Of a stretch of 28,431 nucleotides of DNA, positions 8,184 through 16,854 are shown piece by piece. Each line of letters begins with the position of its first letter. Within the stretch, counting starts at the first letter, position 1. The notes below the pieces were generated by a model. The model was not told the DNA's origin and made no database searches. It worked only from the letters and a program-made list of their open reading frames with translations. Source of the stretch: a virus. Location: positions 1-28,431 of the IMG/VR virus record IMGVR_UViG_3300044643_000567; one strand, given 5' to 3'. A program made the translations under genes and the position numbers.

Positions 8184-8232
8184 TTAAAAAATAATGCCAG
8201 AGGACAGAGATTATCCTCTTACCCTCTGGCAT
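8184..8232 (-). terminator. Strong intrinsic terminator after the 379-aa structural gene
   Basis: A perfect 10-bp stem (ATGCCAGAGG 8194-8203 with CCTCTGGCAT 8223-8232) encloses a 19-base loop. On the minus strand it is followed by TATTTTTTAA. It separates the highly codon-biased 379-aa gene from the fibre cluster, so expression of the two groups can differ. Confidence 0.8.
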
Positions 8233-8254
8233 AGGTTATATGACTCGCTTTTTA

Positions 8255-9394
8255 TTAAGGAATCAAAGTAGTAGTTGTACTAGTTGAAGGCCAAATAGTA
8301 GTAGTTGTACTAGTAGTCGAAGTGATTGGACCACTGTCATCAGTAATTGGACCTAGAGCAGCAACCAAGATATCTTCAATGTCTTCAGCTAATGACTGAG
8401 GAGCAGCGATGATAACAGTTGAATCTTCGTGGATATAATCACCCCACTGGTAAGCAGACTTGTCATACTCGTTGAACTTAATGTAGTAAGTGTCATACAC
8501 AGTACCATCAGTTACCCAAGACTCAAAGTTCTCGTTGTAACCATTCATACGATATAAGTGCTTCAAATATCCAGCTTGGTAGCTATAGAAGTTCTTCTCT
8601 AATTGTTGAATCTCAGCAGAAGTTCCTGATGGATAAGTTGAACGTTGAATAACTTCAACTAAAGCAACATTGTTACAAGGATCTGCTACGATAAAGTCAG
8701 CAGTAGTAGCTGGACCAGAGAAGATGAAAGTTCTGAACCACATACGATCATACTCCCAAGGGAATGCAGCGATATCACATGGCTGTCCATAAACAGTTAA
8801 TGGCTTACCAGAGATACGTAAGATCGCATTTTGATCATTACCAATACGTTGGAATTGATAGAATGTTGAGAAAGAAATGTTGTCAGGGTTGTTACCTGGA
8901 GCTCTTTCTTCTAACTTGATGATCAATTCATCAATCAAAGCAGGTACGTTAACATCAGTACAAGGATCATCTCCACAACCTAAACAAGGTGCATTAACAG
9001 TCACTGAACGAGTGAAACCATTGAAGTACAATGTGTTGATGTAAGAAGAGAATGCACGTAACGTTAAAGTTACAATTTCACCTGGTTTTACAGTGAAATC
9101 AGTTACATCAGTTACTTGGTTAGCAGCAACAGGGTTACCAACAACTTTGTAAAATTCAGTAACGTTCGAAGAAGAGATCTTGTCAGAACGCTTCGAACCT
9201 TGCAAGTACGTATTAGTACGTCCTTGAGCAGCATAGAAGTATGGAGCAGCACCAATGTTACCAGTGGTTGCAACAGCATACGTATTCAAGAATAAACCAA
9301 ACTTACCTGGAGTTAGGTTTTGTGTAGAACCAGTGCTAGGCAATGTATTACCTACTGGAACTACAAACAGGGTGGTCAATGAAAAATCAGCCAT
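8255..9394 (-). CDS. Probable abundant virion structural protein with C-terminal Thr-rich tail
   Basis: The 379-aa product is beta-rich, with a CLGCGDDPC motif at about residues 136-144 and a C-terminal tail of Thr/Ser blocks (TSTTSTTTT, then STSTTTT). The same kind of Thr tract links modules in the two adhesin-like proteins nearby. Its codons use more C-ending forms (AAC, TAC, TTC, ATC) than the tail adhesin genes, as in the capsid gene, which suggests high expression. It is followed by a strong terminator. A major tail or head-decoration protein fits; the family is not recognised. Confidence 0.72.
   Translation of the reverse strand: MADFSLTTLFVVPVGNTLPSTGSTQNLTPGKFGLFLNTYAVATTGNIGAAPYFYAAQGRTNTYLQGSKRSDKISSSNVTEFYKVVGNPVAANQVTDVTDFTVKPGEIVTLTLRAFSSYINTLYFNGFTRSVTVNAPCLGCGDDPCTDVNVPALIDELIIKLEERAPGNNPDNISFSTFYQFQRIGNDQNAILRISGKPLTVYGQPCDIAAFPWEYDRMWFRTFIFSGPATTADFIVADPCNNVALVEVIQRSTYPSGTSAEIQQLEKNFYSYQAGYLKHLYRMNGYNENFESWVTDGTVYDTYYIKFNEYDKSAYQWGDYIHEDSTVIIAAPQSLAEDIEDILVAALGPITDDSGPITSTTSTTTTIWPSTSTTTTLIP
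8268..8314 (-). repeat. 17-base direct repeat encoding the Thr-rich C-terminus
   Basis: GTAGTAGTTGTACTAGT occurs at 8268-8284 and 8298-8314 (plus-strand reading). It encodes the two Ser/Thr tracts near the end of the 379-aa protein. Confidence 0.7.
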
Positions 9395-9415
9395 TTATAT
9401 ATTTGTTTTAATTGT

Positions 9416-10147
9416 TTACTCGTTTGTTTTAATTCTGTATATGGAACTTTCTACAGCAGATTGGTTCTCAGTATACATTGCAAGGTTTTGAACTGTCAAA
9501 TCTAAAAGCTCATCTTCTAGATATAATTCTAATTCGCAATCTTGATTAAAGGAAGGTTGACCATCAAGCATTATATATCCAGTCTTATTGATGTAAACTG
9601 GATATCGCATGTATGAAACGTATATATTAGTTGGTGTGAATGTACCATCTGTAAATACACTTATCTCATCAGTAGACAAAAAATTAAAAGATTCTTGATA
9701 TTCGAACGATGGTTTGTAATGATCATTGTTTAATAGCAATGATAGATCACCATGTTTTGAAAGATCTCTATTAATCCAAATCTTTCTACCTGTACATCTA
9801 CCTTTGCTAGCTAAGAAATAGCTATCAACATAGAACATGTAGGTTGGATTTAAACTATTGATGTTCGCTTTCCATTGATTTAGTTGGGCATTTTCTAGAG
9901 TTAGTGGTAACTCACCATCATTGTAATTTACCACTAACCTTTGAAGGTCTTCATATCGTTTCTTAAACGAATCAAAACCAAGACCAGAAGTAGTGCTAAA
10001 ACCATCTACCTTCTGTTTAATCAACTTGATCTGTGCCTCATTGAGTGCAAGGATCTTGTCTTCTAATGCAATTTGTTGATGCTCGTTAGTAGATAGTTTA
10101 TTTAGTTTCTGATCAATTTTATATAATAAACTATCTACTGGAATCAT
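9416..10147 (-). CDS. Probable head-tail connector or virion protein, family unknown
   Basis: The 243-aa protein starts with a long helical/coiled region (residues about 5-50, with KIDQKLNKLS and KILALNEAQIKLIKQK). A mostly beta region follows, and it ends in a helix with LAMYTENQSAVESSIYRIKTNE-like character, which is common at the C-terminus of adaptor-type proteins. The start overlaps the upstream 322-aa gene by 4 bases (ATGA), showing translational coupling. Its position two genes after the capsid gene suggests an adaptor, ring or tail completion protein. No motif proves this. Confidence 0.65.
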   Translation of the reverse strand: MIPVDSLLYKIDQKLNKLSTNEHQQIALEDKILALNEAQIKLIKQKVDGFSTTSGLGFDSFKKRYEDLQRLVVNYNDGELPLTLENAQLNQWKANINSLNPTYMFYVDSYFLASKGRCTGRKIWINRDLSKHGDLSLLLNNDHYKPSFEYQESFNFLSTDEISVFTDGTFTPTNIYVSYMRYPVYINKTGYIMLDGQPSFNQDCELELYLEDELLDLTVQNLAMYTENQSAVESSIYRIKTNE

Positions 10148-11112
10148 ACTGTTGCTAATTTTTTACCTTTTAACTTTTGTTCTAAGATTAGTAAATCATC
10201 TTGGTGATCTTCATCTGCAAGGTATTTAACTAACTCTTCTTCATCAATTGCCACTTCTAACTCTCCCATGTAAACTTTACCATTAGGTTTTACACGATAG
10301 ATTGAGTGTGTAATCGCTTGCTTAACTAAATCTTTAATTGCAAGCAATTGATCTTTCATATCTGCGAATCTATTGAAGACTTCAATTGGAGATAGACCTT
10401 GGTATTTTCCCTCTTTGAATTCAGTTTGTTTCAACAAGTTATCCACTTGGTTGTAAACTACTTCTTCTTTAGTTTCTTCTGTTACAGGTAAGCCCAGCAT
10501 TCTTGCTACTTTTTTCTTTTTATCAGGAGACATAGAATCAAACTTGACAATAGCCTTGTTGATTATTTGTTTCTTTTTGTAAAGAACTGCATTTTCAATC
10601 TCATCATCTACAACATAGAATTGTGTATCTGCTGGATATTCACCACGTTCCCAAGCTTGATATGAGCTTGCAATTGTTGGATGAACTCGTAACCATGAGA
10701 ACGCTAGCTCTTGCATTGGATTAGTGAAATCAAAAAAGTTATCACCATCTAATAATTTAACAGCTTGTACGTGCATCATGTCATCAATACCTTGAGATAA
10801 TCCATAGTTCCAAAACTTAGAACGAGGACCAAGATCAACATCACCTAATGCATACTCTAAACGCTTGCGTAACTCTGCTACACGTTCCATTTCTAATTCA
10901 CGTTCTGTAGGATCTGCAATACGTCTGATATATGCAGCATCAGGATTTAATCCTGTACGATACTGACCATCCATTTCCTTGTAAGGATATTTAAAAACAC
11001 CTGTACCTGGAACTCGTGTCAAACCTTCACGTGAAAGTCCACCTTGCATTGTCTGCAACTGTGAGTTGTTGTAATCTTTCTTAATAGTAGAAATTTTGCC
11101 TGTCTTACCCAT
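10144..11112 (-). CDS. Virion-assembly protein following the major capsid gene
   Basis: The 322-aa product is charged and mostly helical after about residue 65. It contains YIRRIADPTERELEMERV (about 61-78) and a C-terminal acidic helix region. It has no membrane segment or catalytic motif that I can see. It starts with an AAACTACAT leader directly before ATG, and follows the structured intergenic region behind the capsid gene. Position suggests a head completion, internal head or cargo-like protein; this remains an inference. Confidence 0.65.
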   Translation of the reverse strand: MGKTGKISTIKKDYNNSQLQTMQGGLSREGLTRVPGTGVFKYPYKEMDGQYRTGLNPDAAYIRRIADPTERELEMERVAELRKRLEYALGDVDLGPRSKFWNYGLSQGIDDMMHVQAVKLLDGDNFFDFTNPMQELAFSWLRVHPTIASSYQAWERGEYPADTQFYVVDDEIENAVLYKKKQIINKAIVKFDSMSPDKKKKVARMLGLPVTEETKEEVVYNQVDNLLKQTEFKEGKYQGLSPIEVFNRFADMKDQLLAIKDLVKQAITHSIYRVKPNGKVYMGELEVAIDEEELVKYLADEDHQDDLLILEQKLKGKKLATV

Positions 11113-11117
11113 ATGTA

Positions 11118-11134
11118 GTTTAATTTAATAATTG
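11118..11134 (-). promoter_or_regulatory. Leader element shared with the major capsid gene
   Basis: The 17-base string GTTTAATTTAATAATTG (plus strand) occurs here, 5 bases upstream of this gene's ATG, and again at 12860-12876, 10 bases upstream of the capsid ATG. On the mRNA it is A-rich (CAATTATTAAATTAAAC). It fits an A-rich ribosome-recruiting leader typical of Bacteroidota. Confidence 0.45.
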
Positions 11135-11142
11135 GTTTTTAG

Positions 11143-11285
11143 CAGAGTGCTATCCATCGAAGGAATAGCGACCAGGGACACCCCAATCCAAGCACTCTGT
11201 ATCAAGAACATCCCCCCTCATAGGAGGGGAGGGAGAGGGGGGAGTTCTTGTGCTTATCGATTGATAAGCGTGGGACAAAGTCCCA
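11143..11285 (-). ncRNA. Four-hairpin structured RNA region downstream of the major capsid gene
   Basis: The 177-base gap after the capsid stop is almost fully foldable. In minus-strand order there are four elements. The first is TGGGAC/GTCCCA with a 3-base loop (11285-11271). The second is GCTTATC/GATAAGC with a 4-base loop (11269-11252). The third is a 7-bp CAAGAAC/GTTCTTG stem continued by an 8-bp CCCCCCTC/GAGGGGGG stem (11250-11203). The last is a 9-bp CAGAGTGCT/AGCACTCTG stem (11199-11143) that can enclose a smaller bulged hairpin. No T-tract follows any stem on the minus strand. An mRNA-stabilising 3' UTR, an attenuator or an independent RNA are all possible. Confidence 0.6.
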
Positions 11286-11289
11286 TGTA

Positions 11290-12849
11290 TTAGAATTGAG
11301 GGATTTCTTCAATCAAGACTGTGCGAGACAAGTCTTCAATGAACACATCACAACGATCCTTCATCCAGATTTCGTATCCTGGGAATTTGTTCGCAGAACT
11401 CATACCTTGAGACTTAGCAAAGCCTAAGTGGTGACGAGTACCATCGATATAACCCCAAGTCATAGAAGGTGCACCCTTCATACGAACCTCACGAATGTTA
11501 TTAACCATAGATCCATCAGACATTGGAGAAACGTCAAACACCATAAATACTGGAGTTGACTTCTTGTTTTGTCCAAATTCTAAGTTAGTTTGAGGAAGGT
11601 CTAATTCTTTTAAGTGAATTAACTCAACACGACCAGTCTCACGAGTTACCATTGCATCGAATGCAAAGTTGTAAGTGATGTGTTGTCCTTCTCCTTGCAT
11701 GTAACGATTACCTGAATCAGCCATAAAAGTTAAACCTGAATTCAAAGCATCAGTCTTAAGTGCTTGTTGGAACACGTCGAAGCCAGCTTCGTTAGTGTAC
11801 ATTTTAACACGACGATCTTTAACATCCACACGACGATAGAATAAATCACCAAATACTGAACGAATCAAGTTAGCAGTGAATTCTCCACGATTGTATTGAA
11901 CCAAGTTACCATTGTTACGCATACGATGGTATACACCAGCTGAAGTACGCTTCAATTCTTGCTTAGAACCATTAGATTTAACAGTACCTGGACGAGCCCA
12001 GATCATACGCTTAACCTTTAATTCTAACATAGACTTACGCATCCAGAACTCAACGAATGGCTCCCACTTAACATCATTACGAGTTAAAGGAAGTTGGTTA
12101 CGACGTTGTGGAGCATATACTAAGATATCTAAAGCTGAACCATCAGCGTTAACCAACATCTTGTCATCAGCCCATTCAGTGATTTTGTGCTCATATCCAT
12201 ATGCAGAACTCAATGATTCAAACATAGTGATTTGCTCACCTAAACGTGGCAATCCTAATAAATCTTGGTCAAACTCACCAATTGCAGCATCAACCAATTC
12301 TAACTCTAGGCCAACTTGCAAGAACACTGGAGAAACGAAATCAACCTGAGGGTTGTCAGTTACTAAAGTGAAAGTGTAAAGATAACCCATGTTCCATGGT
12401 TGAGGATCTTTGATCACATACCAACGAGGACCATACTGACGAGTACCTACAGAAACGATTGCGTTCTTAGAGAATTCGTTAGTGTCAATGATCACTTGAA
12501 ATTCTTGACCATCGATACCTGGTTTGTCACCTACGATATTCAAGGTGGAATCAGGGATGTCAATGATTTTAGGGAATTTGTAAGGGACTTGTACTTGCCA
12601 CTTCCAAGCATCACTGTTGTTGTCGATGTAGTAAGGAGTTGACTTGTTGATCATGTCCAAGAAGTCATTGCTGTACAACGAACTTTGAGTGTACAAACTA
12701 ATGATTTTCTTGTCATAGTCTGCTGGCTCAGTCGAGTGAAAGCTTTCCAAGTGGTTAGAGTCTGTCAGTTTACCTACTGCACGTTTGTCCATAGACGCTA
12801 CACGAGCATAAGTAAAGCCAGTTAAACCAGGGATAGTTTGAATTGCCAT
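11290..12849 (-). CDS. Major capsid protein (probable)
   Basis: The 519-aa product sits directly after the probable scaffold, in the usual portal-scaffold-capsid order, and is of suitable length for an HK97-fold capsid protein. It is a mixed alpha/beta soluble protein with no catalytic motif. Conserved-looking aromatic stretches include NMGYLYTF (about residues 153-160) and a Gly-rich TWGYIDGTRHHLG segment near the C-terminus. Codon choice is strongly biased (CGT for Arg, many C-ending codons), as expected for the most abundant virion protein. Its leader is A-rich and shares a 17-base element with the next gene. The structured RNA follows 4 bases after the stop. Confidence 0.85.
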   Translation of the reverse strand: MAIQTIPGLTGFTYARVASMDKRAVGKLTDSNHLESFHSTEPADYDKKIISLYTQSSLYSNDFLDMINKSTPYYIDNNSDAWKWQVQVPYKFPKIIDIPDSTLNIVGDKPGIDGQEFQVIIDTNEFSKNAIVSVGTRQYGPRWYVIKDPQPWNMGYLYTFTLVTDNPQVDFVSPVFLQVGLELELVDAAIGEFDQDLLGLPRLGEQITMFESLSSAYGYEHKITEWADDKMLVNADGSALDILVYAPQRRNQLPLTRNDVKWEPFVEFWMRKSMLELKVKRMIWARPGTVKSNGSKQELKRTSAGVYHRMRNNGNLVQYNRGEFTANLIRSVFGDLFYRRVDVKDRRVKMYTNEAGFDVFQQALKTDALNSGLTFMADSGNRYMQGEGQHITYNFAFDAMVTRETGRVELIHLKELDLPQTNLEFGQNKKSTPVFMVFDVSPMSDGSMVNNIREVRMKGAPSMTWGYIDGTRHHLGFAKSQGMSSANKFPGYEIWMKDRCDVFIEDLSRTVLIEEIPQF

Positions 12850-12859
12850 TTTTGTTTAT

Positions 12860-12876
12860 GTTTAATTTAATAATTG
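12860..12876 (-). promoter_or_regulatory. A-rich leader of the major capsid gene
   Basis: The gap between scaffold stop and capsid start is only 27 bases and contains the same 17-base string found before the next gene (11118-11134), followed on the mRNA by ATAAACAAAA just before ATG. There is no purine-rich Shine-Dalgarno. It is likely a translation-enhancing leader rather than a promoter. Confidence 0.45.
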
Positions 12877-14124
12877 TTAATTACTCCACCATGAGCTAGG
12901 CTTATCTGACTTGGAAGATTTTACTGAACTTTTAGTAGCTTGTCTTGCGACTTCACCAAATAGACTATCTGTCTTCTTGGTAACTCCTGTTTTCTGAATG
13001 GTTGATAGTGTTGGATCTTTTTCTAAAATCTTTAGAAGTAGAGCAACCTTCACTTTCATTTCATGGTTCTCAGGACGCTTAAGTTCCAGAACAGTGCGAT
13101 CAAAATCTGTTAAATTTTCACCAGAGTTTGTTTTCCACTTTTCTGTAATTAAAAAATCTTGTAGTTCAGTTGCTAACTTTGGATTAAGAGGGATGCCATC
13201 AAACTCCTTAGCTTTAAGCTTATCTTGCAATATCGAAGTGACATTGTTTGAATATTGTTGCTTGTAAGCTTGTTGTTGTTGTAATTGGGCAGCTTTCTCT
13301 TGCTCCAGTTTTTGAAGCTTTGCAGCTTCTTTTTTAACCAACACTTTATGATGTTTAGCAGCAACGCTTTCTAGATCACCATAATTTTTGAGTCTTTCGA
13401 TCTCTGTTGTTATATCTTCAGGATCATAATCTTGATCAGCTAAAGTCTGTTTAATTATTGCTATCTGGTTTCCTTCTTCTGATAAATCAAGATCAGCAAA
13501 CGATTGGATAGCGTTGTATGTGCCAAAGTAATCCTTAGGATCAACACCATTTACGAAAATTGCAGTGAAGGCATTTTGATAATCTTCACCAAAACGTCCT
13601 ATAAAGTTTTCTACAATTTCAGATGCACCTTTCTTTTTCTCAGATTCAAAACGTTCTAAGAACTCTTCTGCTGTACTGATTTGAACATCTTCCTCATCAT
13701 CATCTTTACTGAATGCTCCTAATTTGAAAAGATCTTTAGAGAATGCAGCAAATGGATTTGGACCTTCGTCTTCATCACCATCTTGTTCAGATGCTTCTGC
13801 TTCTGGTGCTTCTTTAGATTTTGTTATTGGAGCTATTACCTCTTCCTCTTCTTCATCATCACCTCCTAATAAAAAGTCTGTGATTGATTTAGAAGTGTCT
13901 TCTTGCTTTTCTGGTTCCTCATCAACTTTAGCAGAAGCTTTAGCTGGTTTAGATGCAGGAGCTGGGGTATCTTCAGCTGTAATATCTTTAATGTCATCAG
14001 GACTAGCTGAAGCTGTATCAGGGCCCATTAAATCATTTAATAGCTCTGTGCTTCCTACACCCATTTCCATGGTATCCTGAATGCTGAAGTTCCCAAGATT
14101 TGGGGTTTCTAAGTCATTGGCCAT
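12877..14124 (-). CDS. Probable capsid scaffolding protein
   Basis: The product is highly charged, with acidic N-terminal tracts (GDDEEEEE and EQDGDEDEG), a long helical, Gln/Lys-rich coiled region in the middle and a basic Lys/Ser-rich end (SVKSSKSDKPSSWWSN). This composition, and the location between portal and capsid genes, fits a scaffold that binds capsid subunits through its C-terminus. The start is placed at 14124 (MANDLETPNLG, 415 aa) because an AAACTACGT leader precedes that ATG and a promoter lies upstream. An in-frame ATG at 14205 would add 27 hydrophobic or basic residues encoded across the promoter and is unlikely. No protease domain is seen. Confidence 0.75.
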   Translation of the reverse strand: MANDLETPNLGNFSIQDTMEMGVGSTELLNDLMGPDTASASPDDIKDITAEDTPAPASKPAKASAKVDEEPEKQEDTSKSITDFLLGGDDEEEEEVIAPITKSKEAPEAEASEQDGDEDEGPNPFAAFSKDLFKLGAFSKDDDEEDVQISTAEEFLERFESEKKKGASEIVENFIGRFGEDYQNAFTAIFVNGVDPKDYFGTYNAIQSFADLDLSEEGNQIAIIKQTLADQDYDPEDITTEIERLKNYGDLESVAAKHHKVLVKKEAAKLQKLEQEKAAQLQQQQAYKQQYSNNVTSILQDKLKAKEFDGIPLNPKLATELQDFLITEKWKTNSGENLTDFDRTVLELKRPENHEMKVKVALLLKILEKDPTLSTIQKTGVTKKTDSLFGEVARQATKSSVKSSKSDKPSSWWSN

Positions 14125-14159
14125 ACGTAGTTTGTTTTTTTTGAATTGGTTTTTCGATA

Positions 14160-14190
14160 TAAAAATATGTTGTATTAAATTAATAACAAA
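14160..14190 (-). promoter_or_regulatory. Bacteroidota-type promoter for the scaffold-capsid operon
   Basis: On the minus strand TTTG (14190-14187) is followed after 19 bases by TATTTTTA (14167-14160), matching TTTG-N19-21-TAnnTTTG except for the last base. It lies 35 bases before the scaffold ATG and after a hairpin behind the portal gene. It would provide a separate high-level transcript for scaffold and capsid. Confidence 0.55.
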
Positions 14191-14247
14191 TAGAATAGAG
14201 TCCAAAACCCTGAATATTCAAGATAATATAGCATTAAAAGTTTTTGC

Positions 14248-14266
14248 TCTAACCAAAAAGGTTAGA
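14248..14266 (-). terminator. Stem-loop directly after the portal gene
   Basis: TCTAACC/GGTTAGA form a perfect 7-bp stem with a 5-base loop, two bases after the portal stop. The following minus-strand sequence (GCAAAAACTTTTAATG) has only a weak, delayed T-run, so termination may be partial. It sits just ahead of the scaffold promoter. Confidence 0.45.
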
Positions 14267-14268
14267 AC

Positions 14269-16854
14269 CTACTTACTTTTCTTTGCTCTATTACTTGCAT
14301 TGACATTAGCAATCTTCAAGTCGTTGTCTTGATTTTTTAAGTCTACTTGCATTTTTTCACGCTCTATTTGCATCTTATCGTAGTGTTGTCTATCTCTACC
14401 ACGAATTTCTTCTAGCTTAGTTTCGTAGTCTTTACTAGCTCTAGATTCTTCTGCATTTAGTTTACTGATTTCTAATACATCTGGCACACCACTGGTGTCC
14501 ATATCAGATAGTGGGCCAGACTTAGATTCTGCTGCAATCAATGCAATTTCTTTCTTATTGACACGATCAAGTTCAGCATTGTAGTTATCATTAGCAATTT
14601 TCTCTTGTTGCATCTGTTGAGCTTGTTGCAACGCAGCTTCAGATTGTTGTTGCTGTTGCTCCATTTGCTGTTGTTGTTGTTGCATCTTCTGATCTTCAAG
14701 TTGTTGCTGACGCTCTTTAAGAGTCTTGAACACTTTCTTCATCTGACGTACAGAGTTAGTGCTGTATAGCTCAATGATATCATGTAATGAACCACCATTT
14801 TGTAGAACAGCTTGAGACAATCCACGAATCTCGTTGAACATCTTCTGATCTTCTGGACGATTAGTTAAGAATACTTTAAGATCTCTAAACTTAAGATCTG
14901 TTCCATTCACTTGTACAAATGCTGATTCTCCTTCAGATGTAATGTATGAAACAGTAGATTCTGGTTTAGCACTCTCAATATATAATGATGCATCAATGAT
15001 CGCTTGATATAGCTGACCTAATACATACTCGTGTGCCACGAATAATGGCTCTGTCTGCGAGTAAGATTGTGTAATGGCAGTATTTGTACCTGTAGCAGTT
15101 TCAGAGGCTGAGATGGAGCCTAAACGTTGTTTAGACATACCAATAAGTTCCCAACACTCGTTCTTTAACTGCATAGCTAAGTTGTAACGAGATTGGATCT
15201 CCTGCGTACGTGTAAGATCAATATCCCTAAACTGATTGAATGAGCTTGGAGCTTTTAAATTTTCAGGGCTGTCATCAATAAACATTACACCACGATTACG
15301 TGCTTCCATCTCCCAAATATCAAGAGCATCTTGTGCATCTCCATCTTTAGGAATAGGTATATGACGTATTGACGTTAAGTACACTTTACCAACTTCTTTC
15401 TCTAACAACTTGTATAATTGATTCATACAAACGTTATAAAGAACCTGGAATGGTTTCATTAAATCTACAAGAGACTTAGCTTCTGTATTCTTGATCTCAT
15501 GTACCAGTCCAATTATAGGGCAGTAGTTTAATAACTTGAATGGTTTGATGTGATAGATATCTGGTCCAATCTTGATACCTTGATACCATTGATTGATCCA
15601 TCCCCACTCTAATGACTGCTGTGTAGGAATCGTACCACTCTTGTAGTTCTCATCAACAAGCATCGATTGCTCATTACCCATCTCATCTAAATAGATGAGC
15701 TTACCAATCTTCTTCTTAGAGATCCAGTAGGCACGTACAACTACATACTTGTATCCAAATGAAGACACATTTGATGTTAAGCCTAGGAAGTCCTGTAAGC
15801 CATCGTCGTTGTTCTTCATCTCAGACTCGATAATCATACGTGTCTGAAGTACTAATGGATCATATGTATCGTATTGTACAGAGTCAATACCATCACCAGC
15901 GTTAGGATTACCAAGGTTAGATTCACGAACATTGATAAGCCCATAGTCTTGTAAAGATGATCTTAAGTGATCAATTTCATCTTTAGTAAGATCAGGGATT
16001 GATTCAATAATCTCAGAGAGTTCCATAACTTGCACAGTACCAGCAGCATACGCACCTTGGGCACGTCCTGTTGGATCTGATACATATTTACGATCTGGTG
16101 TAGATAAGAACCAAGTATTTTTAGGATTAGCTACTTCAATGTTATATCCTAACTTAGAGTTATCCTCATAGATGTGATAGAACTCACGAGCAGAAATTAA
16201 CATATCACGAAATGCATCTTCAGACTTTTCCTTTAATGTAAAATCTGCCTTCTGACAAGTAAGAATATGATTAGCCCATTTCTCTGCTATAGATGTATAT
16301 GAATCAAGTTCATCTTGAACTTCCTGCATTGTCATCTCTTGAAGTTCTTCATCACCTAACTCAACGCCTTGTAAATTAGCTTTTTCTACAAGTTTAGTTT
16401 TAACTTGGTTAATTACAAACTCTTGAAGAATACCTGTCTTAAACTCTAACTCTTCTGCTTTACTGTCATCATCAAATGCCTTAACACGAAATGCATCAGG
16501 ACGTTTAGAGATCTCACCAACTAACTCATTTAAAGGAGTGGTGATGATAGAATACATCTTTACATAAGCTGGTAATTCAAGATCAGCTGTCAACATATCT
16601 GTAAAGCTTTTTACTTGAGGAGCTGATTGATAAAAGTCCTCCATACGAAGGATACCTTTTACAAGATCGTAGTTCTTAACAAATGTATCTCTGTTCTTTA
16701 CGTATTCAGCGTAGGACTTATTTGCAAAATAGTCCATTGTATTCTTGATCCAACTCTCATCCATCTTCTCCTTCTCAGTCTTGAACTGATCTGGGAAGAT
16801 GTTTAGATACGCATATCTAATGGTTGCATCTTTAGTATATCTAATAATTGCCAT
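14269..16854 (-). CDS. Portal protein
   Basis: The 861-aa product lies between the large terminase and the scaffold and has portal-like size and composition. A mixed N-terminal region contains aromatic beta stretches (NTWFLSTPDRKYV near 225-237). A long helical stem/crown region follows, then a striking Gln-rich tract (about residues 713-752) and a charged coiled-coil C-terminus ending in Lys/Ser residues. Portals form the dodecameric DNA gate at one capsid vertex and bind the terminase. Gln-rich C-terminal extensions occur in several large podovirus portals. The start overlaps the terminase stop by 1 base, showing coupling. Identification is by context and architecture. Confidence 0.85.
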   Translation of the reverse strand: MAIIRYTKDATIRYAYLNIFPDQFKTEKEKMDESWIKNTMDYFANKSYAEYVKNRDTFVKNYDLVKGILRMEDFYQSAPQVKSFTDMLTADLELPAYVKMYSIITTPLNELVGEISKRPDAFRVKAFDDDSKAEELEFKTGILQEFVINQVKTKLVEKANLQGVELGDEELQEMTMQEVQDELDSYTSIAEKWANHILTCQKADFTLKEKSEDAFRDMLISAREFYHIYEDNSKLGYNIEVANPKNTWFLSTPDRKYVSDPTGRAQGAYAAGTVQVMELSEIIESIPDLTKDEIDHLRSSLQDYGLINVRESNLGNPNAGDGIDSVQYDTYDPLVLQTRMIIESEMKNNDDGLQDFLGLTSNVSSFGYKYVVVRAYWISKKKIGKLIYLDEMGNEQSMLVDENYKSGTIPTQQSLEWGWINQWYQGIKIGPDIYHIKPFKLLNYCPIIGLVHEIKNTEAKSLVDLMKPFQVLYNVCMNQLYKLLEKEVGKVYLTSIRHIPIPKDGDAQDALDIWEMEARNRGVMFIDDSPENLKAPSSFNQFRDIDLTRTQEIQSRYNLAMQLKNECWELIGMSKQRLGSISASETATGTNTAITQSYSQTEPLFVAHEYVLGQLYQAIIDASLYIESAKPESTVSYITSEGESAFVQVNGTDLKFRDLKVFLTNRPEDQKMFNEIRGLSQAVLQNGGSLHDIIELYSTNSVRQMKKVFKTLKERQQQLEDQKMQQQQQQMEQQQQQSEAALQQAQQMQQEKIANDNYNAELDRVNKKEIALIAAESKSGPLSDMDTSGVPDVLEISKLNAEESRASKDYETKLEEIRGRDRQHYDKMQIEREKMQVDLKNQDNDLKIANVNASNRAKKSK

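Noticed and set aside
14125-14205. 27-residue N-terminal extension of the scaffold gene
   Set aside because: It would be encoded across a promoter-like pair and the AAACTACGT leader; residues look non-coding.
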